This document shows positions 14,550 through 22,772 of a stretch of DNA of 50,458 nucleotides, one piece after another. The translations under genes and the position numbers were made by a program. Source of the DNA: DASRPD01 sp035646535. GTDB lineage: Bacteria; Actinomycetota; Acidimicrobiia; IMCC26256; JANYLB01. Position 1 is the first letter of the stretch; each line of letters opens with the position of its first letter. The notes under the pieces are model-generated. The model ran no database searches. It was not told the DNA's origin and saw only the letters and a program-made list of their open reading frames with translations. The stretch lies in assembly GCA_035646535.1 (NCBI GenBank), contig DASRPD010000036.1, forward strand, positions 1 to 50,458, read 5' to 3'.

Positions 14550-15770
14550 GTGCGACGTCGAGAGTTCCTGCGCGCCGCCGGGCTCGTTGCGGCCGGCACC
14601 ACCGTGGCCCCCGGGATCATGGAACAAGCCGCCGGCGCGGCGCGGGTCGTGGGCACGGTCAAGGACCCCTACGGGCCGCTGGGCGCGCCCGATGCCAACG
14701 GCATCAGGCTCCCCGACGGTTTCACGAGCCGCGTCGTCGCCATCACCGACCAACCCGTGGCCGGGACCGGCTACGTCTGGCATCAGGCGCCCGACGGCGG
14801 CGCGTGCTTCACGGTGCCGGGCGGCCACGGTGCCTTCGTGTACGTCTCGAACAGCGAGACCACCCCGGCGCTCGGTGGGGGCGCCGGCGCGATCCGATTC
14901 GAACGCGACGGCGAGATCGCCGACGCCTACCGGATCCTGTCCGGCACCACCCGGAACTGCGCCGGCGGTCCGACACCGTGGAAGACCTGGCTGTCCGCGG
15001 AGGAGTACGACGACGGCCAGGTGTGGGAGTGCGACCCGTTCGAAGCCTCCCAAGGTGTGGTTCGCCCCGCGCTCGGCACCTTCAAACACGAGGCGGTCAC
15101 GGTCGATCCGCGCGGTCGCGCGCTCTATCTGACCGAGGATTCGTCCGACGGTCGCCTCTACCGGTTCACCCCCGACGAGTACCCGAGCCTGGAATCCGGT
15201 CGGCTGCAGGTCGCCCGGGTCACCGACGACGGCGCCTTCGTGCGCGAAGCGACCGCCGTCACCCGAGGCCGGATCCGCTGGATCACGGTGAGTGACGGGC
15301 CCGTCGGCGCGACGCGCCCCCGTCCCGACGACTCGACCGCGTTCGACGGTGGCGAGGGGATCTGGCGATCGCACCGCTCGGTCTTCTTCACCACCAAGGG
15401 CGACGACCGCGTGTGGATGCTCGACCTGCGGAACCGGAAGCTCTCGGTGATCTACGACGACGATCTCGTCACCGACGGCCCGCTGCGCGGGGTCGACAAC
15501 GTCACGGTGAGCCGCGCCGACGAGATCCTCGTCGCCGAGGACGGTGATCCCGAGCCGGACTCGGCCATGCAGATCAACGTCATCAATCGCGCGCGGGGCA
15601 CGGTCGGGCCGCTGCTGCAGATCGTCGACCAGCCGGGCTCGGAGATCACCGGGCCCGCGTTCAGCCCGGCCGGTGATCGCCTCTTCTTCAGCTCTCAGCG
15701 AGCCAACGGCGGAAGCGGCAACGGCATCACCTACGAAGTGCGAGGGCGCTTCCGAGGCCGCCGCAGCTGA
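14550..15770 (+). CDS. Tat-exported PhoX-like (DUF839) phosphatase family protein
   Basis: 406 residues beginning MRRREFLRAAGLVAAG, a twin-arginine signal peptide with a short hydrophobic core and probable cleavage after AAGAAR or nearby, so it is probably exported folded. The mature part matches the PhoX/DUF839 beta-propeller style: RLPDGFTSRVVA, GPTPWKTWLSAEE, FKHEAVTVDPRGRALYLTEDS, GVDNVTVSRADEILVAEDG and a final GPAFSPAGDRLFFSSQR. Characterised PhoX enzymes are Ca/Fe phosphatases; this is a short member (true PhoX is longer), so a phosphatase activity is only possible. The GTG start is set by the leaderless -10 box. It is monocistronic and ends 138 bp before the next promoter. Confidence 0.85.
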   Translation: MRRREFLRAAGLVAAGTTVAPGIMEQAAGAARVVGTVKDPYGPLGAPDANGIRLPDGFTSRVVAITDQPVAGTGYVWHQAPDGGACFTVPGGHGAFVYVSNSETTPALGGGAGAIRFERDGEIADAYRILSGTTRNCAGGPTPWKTWLSAEEYDDGQVWECDPFEASQGVVRPALGTFKHEAVTVDPRGRALYLTEDSSDGRLYRFTPDEYPSLESGRLQVARVTDDGAFVREATAVTRGRIRWITVSDGPVGATRPRPDDSTAFDGGEGIWRSHRSVFFTTKGDDRVWMLDLRNRKLSVIYDDDLVTDGPLRGVDNVTVSRADEILVAEDGDPEPDSAMQINVINRARGTVGPLLQIVDQPGSEITGPAFSPAGDRLFFSSQRANGGSGNGITYEVRGRFRGRRS

Positions 15771-15896
15771 TCGGCCGACGGCAACAGGTCGGAGCACGAC
15801 ACGACACGATCCCGCGCCGGGCTCGGCGTGCCGGGCCCCCGTACGAGCCGTCGTCGGCCGGGCTGTCCGGCCGTGTCGGCTTGGACGGGGGCCCGG

Positions 15897-15931
15897 TAGA
15901 GTGCACGCGTGACACCTGACACTCACGTCAG
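15897..15931 (+). promoter_or_regulatory. Leaderless promoter TAGAGT (15897-15902) and operator CTGAC-N6-GTCAG (15916-15931)
   Basis: TAGAGT is 6 nt before the GTG at 15909. The operator CTGACACTCACGTCAG lies just inside the coding sequence (codons 3-8), so a bound repressor would sit at about +8 to +23. Confidence 0.75.
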
Positions 15932-17354
15932 CCCGGGTTCGACGCGCGGTCCGGCTCACATCGCCGCGGTCGGTGTCGCGTTCCCGGCCTTCCGTCTCCC
16001 GGCCGCCACGGTGGCCAAGGGCTGGGGCCGGGGCGGCGGACGCGGGACGGCCGCAGTCTGCGGCCCCGACGAGGACGTGCTCACCTTGTCCGCCGAGGCG
16101 GCACGGCGGGCCCTCGGACACGCCGGCGTGGACCCCGCCACGATCGACGGCCTGTGGTGGGGCACGACACGCCCACCGTTCGCCGAGGGTCCGAGCCACG
16201 CGGTGCTCGCCGCCGCGCTCGGCCTGTCCGACCGCTCGGCCGGTGCGCTGGTGGCGGGCTCGACCCACGCGGGAATGGAGGCCCTGCTCGCCGCGGCCGA
16301 CGCCATCGTCGCCGGTTCGGCTCGCACCGCGCTCGTCGTCGCGGCCGATGTGCTCCGACCGGGACCCGGCACGGGCTACGAGGCGCGCGCCGGCGCCGGT
16401 GCCGCCGCGGTCGTGCTCACCGCCGACACCGGCCCCGCGGCACTCGGCTCGCGCGTCACTCGCACGCGACCGCTCCTCGACCGCTACCGCGGTGACGGTG
16501 AAGCCACGACACGCGACGTCTACGACGCCCGGCTGTTCCGCGAGGAGATCTTCCTGCCCGCGATCCGACAGGTCGGCGAACACCTCGCCGCGCTCACGCC
16601 CCGCGCCTGGTCGCTCCCCGATCCAGACGGCCGCCTGGGTGCGACGACCGCCAAGGAGCTCGGCGTCACCGACGCCCTCGCCTCGCGACCGGTGTTCGCG
16701 GAGGTGGGCGACTGTGGCGCCGCCGCCGCGCTGCTCGGGGGAATCGCCGGACTCGATGCAACCGGCGTCGTCGCCGTGGTCGGGTTCGGAGGCGGGCGCA
16801 CCACCGGGGTGACGATCAACGCGTCCGGACCGGTGCCCGGCGCCGCCGAGCTCACCGCCCGGCTCGCGGCGGGTACCGAGATCGACTACACCACCGCGCT
16901 GCGAGCCCGCGGTGATCTGGTTGCCGCCGGCGAGACCGTCCCCATGGGTGTTCCACCCGGCAGCGCGATGTTCGTGCGCGGCGCCGACGAGATGCTCGGA
17001 CTCCTCGCGGCACGCTGCACCGACTGCGGCACGCTCAACACCCCGCCGTCCATCCACCCGGCGTGCCTGTCGTGCGGCGGCACGAAGCTCGACCCGGTCG
17101 AGCTTGCCCGCACCGGCGTGGTGCACACCTTCGTGATCAACCAGACCATGCCCGCGCCGTTCGTCGCGCCGCTGCCGATCGCGGTCATCGACCTCGATGA
17201 CGGCGCGCGCATCATGCTGCAAGCCATCGGCGACGGCCACGACCTCGCCATCGGCACGCCCGTCGAGCTCGTGCTTCGCCGCTACGCCCACGAGCGCGGC
17301 GTACCCGTCTACGGCCTCAAAGCCCGCGCGCTCGACCCTGTCCCAGAGGAGTAG
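15909..17354 (+). CDS. Fusion of HMG-CoA-synthase/KS-III-like domain with DUF35 OB-fold zinc ribbon
   Basis: 481 residues in two parts. Residues 17-320 resemble the HMG-CoA synthase/ketoacyl synthase III fold (HIAAVGVAFPAFRLP, ALGHAGVDPATIDGLWWGTT, GFGGGRTTG), but the nucleophile position reads AGSTHAG (Ser118) instead of Cys, so condensing activity is doubtful. Residues 355-470 are a DUF35 acyl-CoA-associated domain with a zinc ribbon (Cys370, Cys373, Cys386, Cys389) followed by an OB fold. DUF35 proteins partner SCP-x thiolases and aldolases; the next gene, 2 bp downstream, is such a thiolase. I infer a complex of the two. Controlled by the operator at 15916. Confidence 0.85.
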   Translation: MTPDTHVSPGSTRGPAHIAAVGVAFPAFRLPAATVAKGWGRGGGRGTAAVCGPDEDVLTLSAEAARRALGHAGVDPATIDGLWWGTTRPPFAEGPSHAVLAAALGLSDRSAGALVAGSTHAGMEALLAAADAIVAGSARTALVVAADVLRPGPGTGYEARAGAGAAAVVLTADTGPAALGSRVTRTRPLLDRYRGDGEATTRDVYDARLFREEIFLPAIRQVGEHLAALTPRAWSLPDPDGRLGATTAKELGVTDALASRPVFAEVGDCGAAAALLGGIAGLDATGVVAVVGFGGGRTTGVTINASGPVPGAAELTARLAAGTEIDYTTALRARGDLVAAGETVPMGVPPGSAMFVRGADEMLGLLAARCTDCGTLNTPPSIHPACLSCGGTKLDPVELARTGVVHTFVINQTMPAPFVAPLPIAVIDLDDGARIMLQAIGDGHDLAIGTPVELVLRRYAHERGVPVYGLKARALDPVPEE

Positions 17355-17356
17355 TC

Positions 17357-18532
17357 ATGGCCTGGAACCGCGTGGCGGTCGTCGGAGCCGCGCTCATCAA
17401 GTTCGGCGAGCTGTTCGACCAGAGCTACGAGCGCATGGCACACGGGGCGTTTCGTGCCGCGTGCGACTCGGTCGACGCCGGCTTCGATCCCACCCAGGTG
17501 GAAGCCGCGTTCGTCGCGACACAACGAGGAACGTTGTGGGGACAGGAAGGCATCGCCGGCAACACCGTGCCGAGCGCGATCGGTCTCGCGGGCATTCCCT
17601 GCACCCGCATCGAGAACGCATGCCCGTCCGGCTCCGACGCATTTCGCGTCGGAGCGATGGCCGTGGCGAGCGGCGTGCACGACGTCGTCCTGGTGATCGG
17701 CGTCGAGAAGATGCGCGACAAGTCCGCCGAGGAAGGACTGCTCGCTCGGGCCGCGGCCGGCCATCCGATTCTCACCCGCGGGGAGACCGCCCCCGTGCTG
17801 TTCGCGCCGTTCGCGACCCGGCACATGCACGAGTTCGGCACCACCCGCGAGATGCTCGCGTCGGTCGCAGTCAAGAACCACTTCAATGGCGCGCGCGACC
17901 CCTACGCCCACTTCCGCAACGAGATCACCGTCGAAGACGTGATCGCCTCGCCGTCGGTGTGCACACCCCTGCACCTCCTCGACTGCTGCCCACAGACCGA
18001 CGGTGCCTCGGCGGTGCTGCTCGTCAGCGCAGAGCGGGCCGCCGAGTTCACCGACCGCCCCGTGTACGTGGCCGGATTCGGGATCGCGACCGACCATCCC
18101 TACCTGCACGAGAAGTCGACGTTCACCTCATTGACCGCGACGGTTCACGCCGCGGAACGCGCCTACGCGATGGCCGGGATCGGCCCGTCCGACATCGATT
18201 CCGCCGAGGTACACGACTGCTTCACCATCACCGAGATCCTCGACATCGAGGACCTCGGCTTCGTCGAGAAGGGCAAGGGCGGGATCGCGTCGCTCGAAGG
18301 CGAGACGTCGCTCACCGGCCGCATCCCGGTCAACACCTCCGGCGGCCTGTTGGCCAAGGGCCATCCGATCGGAGCGACCGGTGTCGCCCAGATCACTGAG
18401 TGCTGGTGGCAGCTTCGTGGCCAGGCCGAGGAGCGACAGGTCGAGACCCGCAACGGCTACGCACTCCAGCACAACGTCGGTGGCCGCGGCTCGGGGGTCT
18501 CGGTGGTGAACATCCTGACCACGAATCGCTAG
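17357..18532 (+). CDS. SCP-x/Ltp-type thiolase with intact catalytic Cys
   Basis: 391 residues. The nucleophile is present as ENACPSGSDAF (Cys89), and the C-terminal GGLLAKGHPIGATG carries the catalytic His, as in sterol-carrier-protein x thiolases that cleave branched or steroid side-chain 3-ketoacyl-CoAs. The SCP2 lipid-binding domain found in the mammalian protein is absent, as usual in bacteria. GAGGA lies 6-7 nt before the ATG, and only 2 bp separate it from the KS/DUF35 gene, so they are co-transcribed. This intact enzyme contrasts with the Cys-less homologue at 4332. Its TAG stop starts the next -10 box. Confidence 0.92.
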   Translation: MAWNRVAVVGAALIKFGELFDQSYERMAHGAFRAACDSVDAGFDPTQVEAAFVATQRGTLWGQEGIAGNTVPSAIGLAGIPCTRIENACPSGSDAFRVGAMAVASGVHDVVLVIGVEKMRDKSAEEGLLARAAAGHPILTRGETAPVLFAPFATRHMHEFGTTREMLASVAVKNHFNGARDPYAHFRNEITVEDVIASPSVCTPLHLLDCCPQTDGASAVLLVSAERAAEFTDRPVYVAGFGIATDHPYLHEKSTFTSLTATVHAAERAYAMAGIGPSDIDSAEVHDCFTITEILDIEDLGFVEKGKGGIASLEGETSLTGRIPVNTSGGLLAKGHPIGATGVAQITECWWQLRGQAEERQVETRNGYALQHNVGGRGSGVSVVNILTTNR

Positions 18533-18535
18533 GGT
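18530..18535 (+). promoter_or_regulatory. Leaderless -10 box (TAGGGT) made from the preceding stop codon
   Basis: TAGGGT begins with the TAG stop of the thiolase and lies 6 nt before the ATG at 18542. It may give the hydratase its own promoter inside the operon. Confidence 0.5.
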
Positions 18536-18541
18536 CGCAGC

Positions 18542-19339
18542 ATGACCGTGCGCGTGACGATCGGCGACGACCACGTCTGCCGGATCGTGCTGGACCGCCC
18601 CGAAGCGAAACACGCCCTCACGATCGAGATGCGCGACACGCTCGTCTCCGCGGTGCGCGACGCCCGAGCGGACGATGACGTACGGGCCGTGCTCATCACC
18701 GGTACCGGTGACGCGTTCTGTGCGGGCATGGACCTGGGCGCTTCGACGGTGGCGCGCGCCGGCGGTGGCGACTTCCAGACGCGCACGACGGCCGAGGCGC
18801 TCCGGGTCGGCGTCCAGGCGCTCATCCGCGAGCTCTGGGAGCTCGACAAGCCGACCGTCGCCGCGGTGAACGGTGTCGCCGTCGGGCCGGGCGCGCATCT
18901 CGCTTTGGCGTGTGACTTCGTGCTCGTCCACGAACGCAGCCGGTTCCTCTGGTCGTTCCCGAGATGGGGACTGGTGGTCGATGCCGGCGGCGCGTACCTC
19001 CTGCCCCGACTGGTGGGACTCCCCCGCGCCAAAGCCATGGTGATGCTGGGCGAAGGGGTCACCGGCGAGGACGCAGTCACCGACGGTCTCGCGTACCGGT
19101 GCGTGCCCGAAGCAGAGCTCGCCGAGACCGCCGATGCTCTCGCCGTGCGCCTCGCGAGCGGTCCGACCCGATCGCTCGGCCTCTCCAAGCGGCTGCTCAA
19201 TGCGAGCTTCGAGACCGACCTTGCGCACTCCCTCGACCTCGAAGGCGCGTACCAATCTCTCGCGACGACATCGAGCGACCTCACCGAGGGGATGGCCGCG
19301 TTCAAGGAACGGCGCGAGGCCCGTTTCACCGGTCGCTGA
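18542..19339 (+). CDS. Enoyl-CoA hydratase/isomerase (crotonase family)
   Basis: A 265-residue cytosolic protein that hydrates or isomerises enoyl-CoA. Oxyanion-hole segments TGTGDAFCAGMDL (about 56-68) and NGVAVGPGAHLALACDF are intact, followed by FPRWGLVVDAGGAYLLPRLVG. At the usual catalytic position there is Asp (VDAGG) rather than the two Glu of a classical hydratase, which fits the isomerase or PaaG-like group. That functional reading is inference. The ATG has no Shine-Dalgarno sequence; a leaderless -10 box lies 6 nt upstream, built from the thiolase stop codon. It belongs to the plus-strand catabolic run and is followed by the operator-controlled SDR. Confidence 0.92.
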   Translation: MTVRVTIGDDHVCRIVLDRPEAKHALTIEMRDTLVSAVRDARADDDVRAVLITGTGDAFCAGMDLGASTVARAGGGDFQTRTTAEALRVGVQALIRELWELDKPTVAAVNGVAVGPGAHLALACDFVLVHERSRFLWSFPRWGLVVDAGGAYLLPRLVGLPRAKAMVMLGEGVTGEDAVTDGLAYRCVPEAELAETADALAVRLASGPTRSLGLSKRLLNASFETDLAHSLDLEGAYQSLATTSSDLTEGMAAFKERREARFTGR

Positions 19340-19388
19340 ACCACTGGACATGGCGGCCGCGCATGCGACAGCGGCGCCGCGGCGCGCG

Positions 19389-19410
19389 TATGGTCTGACG
19401 CTCACGTCAG
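19389..19410 (+). promoter_or_regulatory. -10 box TATGGT (19389-19394) and operator CTGAC-N6-GTCAG (19395-19410)
   Basis: CTGACGCTCACGTCAG follows the -10 hexamer without a gap and ends 12 bp before the ATG at 19423. The geometry is the same as at 22634-22655. Confidence 0.82.
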
Positions 19411-19422
19411 GTAGGGGAGTCC

Positions 19423-20337
19423 ATGGGTCTGTTCGACGACAAGGTGGCGATCGTCACGGGCGCGGGCCGCGGCATCGGCCGCGCCGAGGCGCGCCTGCTG
19501 GCTTCGGAGGGCGCGGCGGTCGTGGTGAACGACCTCGGCGGTGAGGCGACCGGCGAGGGTGCCGACCACCGGCCCGCGCAACAAGTCGCCGACGAGATCG
19601 TCGCCACCGGTGGCAGGGCCGCAGCCAACTTCGACGACATCACCGATTGGGACGGTGGCCAACGACTCGTCGGACAGGCGATCGACGAGTTCGGCGGACT
19701 CGACGTGCTCGTCAACAACGCGGGGATCCTGCGCGACAGGATGAGCTTCAACATGGACGAAGCCGAGTGGGACGCGGTCGTCTCCGTGCACATGAAGGGC
19801 CATTTCGTCACCAGTCGCTTCGCGTCGGCGTACTGGCGCCAGCGCAGCAAGGAGACCGGCGAACCCGTCGGCGCGGCGATCGTCAACACCGCATCGGAAT
19901 CCGGCCTCTACGGCAACGCGGGTCAGGTCAACTACGCGGCCGCGAAGGCCGGAATCGCGTCGATGACCATCGTGATGGCACGAGAGCTCGAACGGATCGG
20001 TGTGCGCGTCAACGCCATCGCGCCGGTGGCTCGGACTCGGCTCACCGAGGCGATCGCCGGCGACCACATGGCGGCCAAGGAGGGCGAGTTCGACAAGTTC
20101 GCCCCTGAGAACGTCGCCGCAGCCGCGTGTTGGCTCGCGTCGGATCTCGCGGCGGGCGTCTCGGGCCAGGTGGTGAAGGTCCAAGGCGGTGTGGTGCAGA
20201 TACTCCAGGGTTGGCGCCCGCTCACCGAGGGCACCTCCGGGGACACCTGGACGATCGCGTCCATCGACGCCAGCAGGGACCGGCTCTTCTCGAAGTCGGA
20301 CCCGGGCGTTCCTCCATTCCTCTTCACGGCCGACTGA
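19423..20337 (+). CDS. SDR family oxidoreductase (3-hydroxyacyl-CoA dehydrogenase-like)
   Basis: 304 residues with TGAGRGIG at 12-19, NNAG, a TASESG serine region and YAAAK as the catalytic Tyr-Lys pair. It shares the long insertion after the VVVNDLGGE strand and a C-terminal extension (GGVVQILQGWRPLTEG) with the SDRs at 3305 and 42621, a set that looks paralogous. It probably oxidises a hydroxyacyl-CoA formed by the upstream hydratase. GGGGAG lies about 5 nt before the ATG. It leads an operon with two acyl-CoA dehydrogenases (gaps of 13 and 3 bp), and the operator at 19395 sits across its transcription start. Confidence 0.92.
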   Translation: MGLFDDKVAIVTGAGRGIGRAEARLLASEGAAVVVNDLGGEATGEGADHRPAQQVADEIVATGGRAAANFDDITDWDGGQRLVGQAIDEFGGLDVLVNNAGILRDRMSFNMDEAEWDAVVSVHMKGHFVTSRFASAYWRQRSKETGEPVGAAIVNTASESGLYGNAGQVNYAAAKAGIASMTIVMARELERIGVRVNAIAPVARTRLTEAIAGDHMAAKEGEFDKFAPENVAAAACWLASDLAAGVSGQVVKVQGGVVQILQGWRPLTEGTSGDTWTIASIDASRDRLFSKSDPGVPPFLFTAD

Positions 20338-20350
20338 GGACACGACCGAC

Positions 20351-21529
20351 GTGCGCCTCGCGTTCAGCCAAGAAGATGAGGCGTTTCGCGCGCAGCTCGT
20401 GGCCTTCCTCGAGGAGCACGCGCCGGCCGAGACGGCCGGCCGGCGTGACTTCGCGAGCGAGGAACGCGCCGACGCCGAGGTGATCCCCCGCTGGTCACGC
20501 GAATGGCAGGCCACGCTGTTCGACCACGGCTGGATGATCCCCGGGTATCCCCCCGAGCTCGGCGGGCGCAACTGCACGCCCCTCCAGACACTCGTCTACC
20601 TGGAAGAGATGGCGATCCGGGGGATTCCTCGCTCGTTGCACTTCCCGGGCTACGCGATCGTGGCGCCGACCTTCCTCGAGTTCGGCAACGAGCAGCAGCG
20701 GGCGCTCGCGCCGGCCGCGATCCGTGGCGACACGGTGTGGTGCATCGGGATGAGTGAGCCGAATGCCGGCTCGGATCTCGCCGGGCTCCAAACACGCGCC
20801 GAGGTCCACGACGACCATTTCCTCGTCAACGGCCAGAAGGTCTGGACCAGCTATGCCAACGAAGCGGACCTGTGCTGCTGCTACGTCCGCACCGACCCCG
20901 ACGCGCCCAAGCACCCAGGCATCAGCTTGCTCGTCGTCGCGATGGACACGCCCGGCATCGAAGTTCGCCCGCTGCGCCACATCACGGGCTCCGCGGGGTT
21001 CGCCGAGGTGTTCTTCACCGATGTGGTCGTTGCCCGCGAGAACCTCGTCGGCAGCCTCCACGACGGGTGGCGGCTGACCCAGGGTTCACTCGCCCACGAG
21101 CGCGCCGGGCTGTGGGTCGAGGCGGTGGCGCGCCTCGAACAGACCATCGATGGGCTCGTCGCGCTCGCCCGTCGGCGTGGCGTTGACGACGACCCGGTCC
21201 TCCGCCGCCGCATCGCGCAGGGCTACCAGCGAGCCGCGAGCCTCCGGGCGCTCGGCTACAAGGGCTTCACCAGCTTCGCGCAGGGTTCCTCGGCGCCCGA
21301 GCACTCGTACATGAAGCTCGCCACCTCCGAGCTCGGCAAGGCCCTATACGAGCTCGGCATGGAGATCCAGGGTCCGTATGGTCCCGTCACCGACCCCCGG
21401 CGCGGCGAGGAACACGGCCGGTGGGCCAACTCGTTCTTCGTGAGCTTCGCGGGCACGATCGCGGGCGGTTCGTCGGAGATCCAGCGCAACATCATCGCCC
21501 GGCGAGTGCTCGATCTCCCCCGGGGCTGA
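20351..21529 (+). CDS. Acyl-CoA dehydrogenase, large subunit type
   Basis: 392 residues: an N-terminal helical domain (RLAFSQEDEAFRAQLVAFLEE), the middle domain with WCIGMSEPNAGSDLAGLQT and FLVNGQKVWTSYA, and a C-terminal domain ending GTIAGGSSEIQRNIIARRVLDLPRG, the standard family ending. The start is the GTG at 20351, with GAGGA 9 nt upstream. The downstream gene, 3 bp away, is a shorter dehydrogenase homologue (330 residues). Such unequal adjacent pairs form alpha2beta2 enzymes in mycobacterial steroid pathways (ChsE-type), so I infer a heterotetramer that dehydrogenates a bulky acyl-CoA. Similar in length and motifs to the FadE at 33262. Confidence 0.93.
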   Translation: MRLAFSQEDEAFRAQLVAFLEEHAPAETAGRRDFASEERADAEVIPRWSREWQATLFDHGWMIPGYPPELGGRNCTPLQTLVYLEEMAIRGIPRSLHFPGYAIVAPTFLEFGNEQQRALAPAAIRGDTVWCIGMSEPNAGSDLAGLQTRAEVHDDHFLVNGQKVWTSYANEADLCCCYVRTDPDAPKHPGISLLVVAMDTPGIEVRPLRHITGSAGFAEVFFTDVVVARENLVGSLHDGWRLTQGSLAHERAGLWVEAVARLEQTIDGLVALARRRGVDDDPVLRRRIAQGYQRAASLRALGYKGFTSFAQGSSAPEHSYMKLATSELGKALYELGMEIQGPYGPVTDPRRGEEHGRWANSFFVSFAGTIAGGSSEIQRNIIARRVLDLPRG

Positions 21530-21532
21530 CCG

Positions 21533-22525
21533 ATGGACTTCGCGCTGTCGTCGGATCAGGAGCTGCTGCGCGACACCGCGCGCGCCCTCATGGCGCGCGA
21601 GTGTCCGACGTCGCTCGTGCGCGACCACATGAACGAGCCTCAGGCCGCGGCGCCACTCTGGGAGCACTTGGCCAACTTCGCCGCGCTCGGCACCGGCCCC
21701 ACCACTGATCTGTGCCTCTTCGCGGAAGAGGCCGGGTTCGTCGCGGCGCCGGGACCCTTCTTCGCCACGACGGCGCTGTTCGCGCCCCTGCTCGACGCCG
21801 TCGGTTCGAATCGTCTCGACGCGACGCTGGCGGGCGAGCTCACCGGCACGGTCGCGCTCGCGGGCGACGACGGGATCTGGCAGGTGAACGCCGACCCGGT
21901 GAAGACCTTCGTGCTCGAAGCCGATGTCGTCGACCTCGTCGCGATCGTCGGTGCGGGGCCGTCGGTGACGCTCGTCGAGCAGCCCGCGGCCCGTCGCGTC
22001 GTCACCATGGACTCGTCCCGGCGCGTCTTCGAGGTCGACGTGGCTGCGGTGGCCGACGGCGATCTGTTCGCGCTCGACCCGGTGGCAATCGTCGAGCTCA
22101 TCGACCGTGCGACCGTCGTGCTCGCCGCCGAGATGGTGGGTACGACCCAGCGCCTGTTCGAGATGGCGCTCGAGTACGCCAAGCAGCGCTACCAGTTCGG
22201 GGTGCCGATCGGCTCGTTCTCGGCGATTCAGCACAAGCTGGTCGACATGTCACTCGACCTGGAACGGGCGCGCGCCGCGGTCTATTACGCCGCGATGGCC
22301 ATCGACGCGGGCGACGACGACCGTCACCGAGCCGGCCACGTCGCCAAGGCCGCCGTCGGAGAAGCGGCCAAGCGCGCCGCGAAGGACGGCATCCAGATCC
22401 ACGGCGGCATCGGCTTCACGTGGGAGCACGATCTCCACCTGTTCATGCGCCGCGCCTACGCGTCGGAGGCTCTGCTCGGCGCGACCGGCTGGCACCACGA
22501 CCGTCTCGCCGAGCTGCTGTTCTGA
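21533..22525 (+). CDS. Acyl-CoA dehydrogenase, short partner subunit
   Basis: 330 residues, shorter than the usual 380-400. The N-terminal and middle domains are reduced (MDFALSSDQELLRDTARALMA, then a compact beta region), while the C-terminal FAD-contacting segments YQFGVPIGSFSAIQHKLVDM and IQIHGGIGFTWEHDLHLFMRRA are well kept. The last motif is closely related to that of the dehydrogenase at 7823. It starts 3 bp after the larger dehydrogenase stop and is surely co-transcribed; I infer it is the second chain of a heteromeric enzyme. The transcript ends before a 247-bp gap that holds the next operator. Confidence 0.92.
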   Translation: MDFALSSDQELLRDTARALMARECPTSLVRDHMNEPQAAAPLWEHLANFAALGTGPTTDLCLFAEEAGFVAAPGPFFATTALFAPLLDAVGSNRLDATLAGELTGTVALAGDDGIWQVNADPVKTFVLEADVVDLVAIVGAGPSVTLVEQPAARRVVTMDSSRRVFEVDVAAVADGDLFALDPVAIVELIDRATVVLAAEMVGTTQRLFEMALEYAKQRYQFGVPIGSFSAIQHKLVDMSLDLERARAAVYYAAMAIDAGDDDRHRAGHVAKAAVGEAAKRAAKDGIQIHGGIGFTWEHDLHLFMRRAYASEALLGATGWHHDRLAELLF

Positions 22526-22633
22526 GCACTGGTCCGGGCCTTCGGCTCGGAGGCGGGTGATACGTGGGCCGAGCGCGGTGTCGGGCTGGTTCGACGCCGA
22601 CGCCGACGCTGGGCGGATCAGGCCTGGTGGCGG

Positions 22634-22655
22634 TAGGCTCTGACACGCGCGTCAG
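22634..22655 (+). promoter_or_regulatory. -10 box TAGGCT (22634-22639) and operator CTGAC-N6-GTCAG (22640-22655)
   Basis: CTGACACGCGCGTCAG follows the -10 box directly. The start codon is at 22773, so the transcript has a leader of about 125 nt, in which I see no gene or riboswitch. Confidence 0.82.
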
Positions 22656-22772
22656 GTTTGCGCGGGTCCGATGGTCGGGCCGACGACACGGCAGACAGAA
22701 CGGCCCGGGTCGGGCCGTCCCGCACGTCGGTCAGCACGTCGGGGTGGGCCGGAACCGGAACGGGGAGCGACC

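Noticed and set aside
14517..17291. A very long open frame on the minus strand opposite the PhoX-like and KS/DUF35 genes
   Set aside because: Its translation is Arg/Gly/Asp-rich without domains, and the plus strand carries clear proteins there. High GC makes such antisense frames common.
21803..21812. GGTTCGAATC, a piece of the tRNA-Cys T arm, as a possible attachment site
   Set aside because: It is only 10 bp, lies in the coding sequence of an acyl-CoA dehydrogenase and has no further match to the tRNA 3' end.
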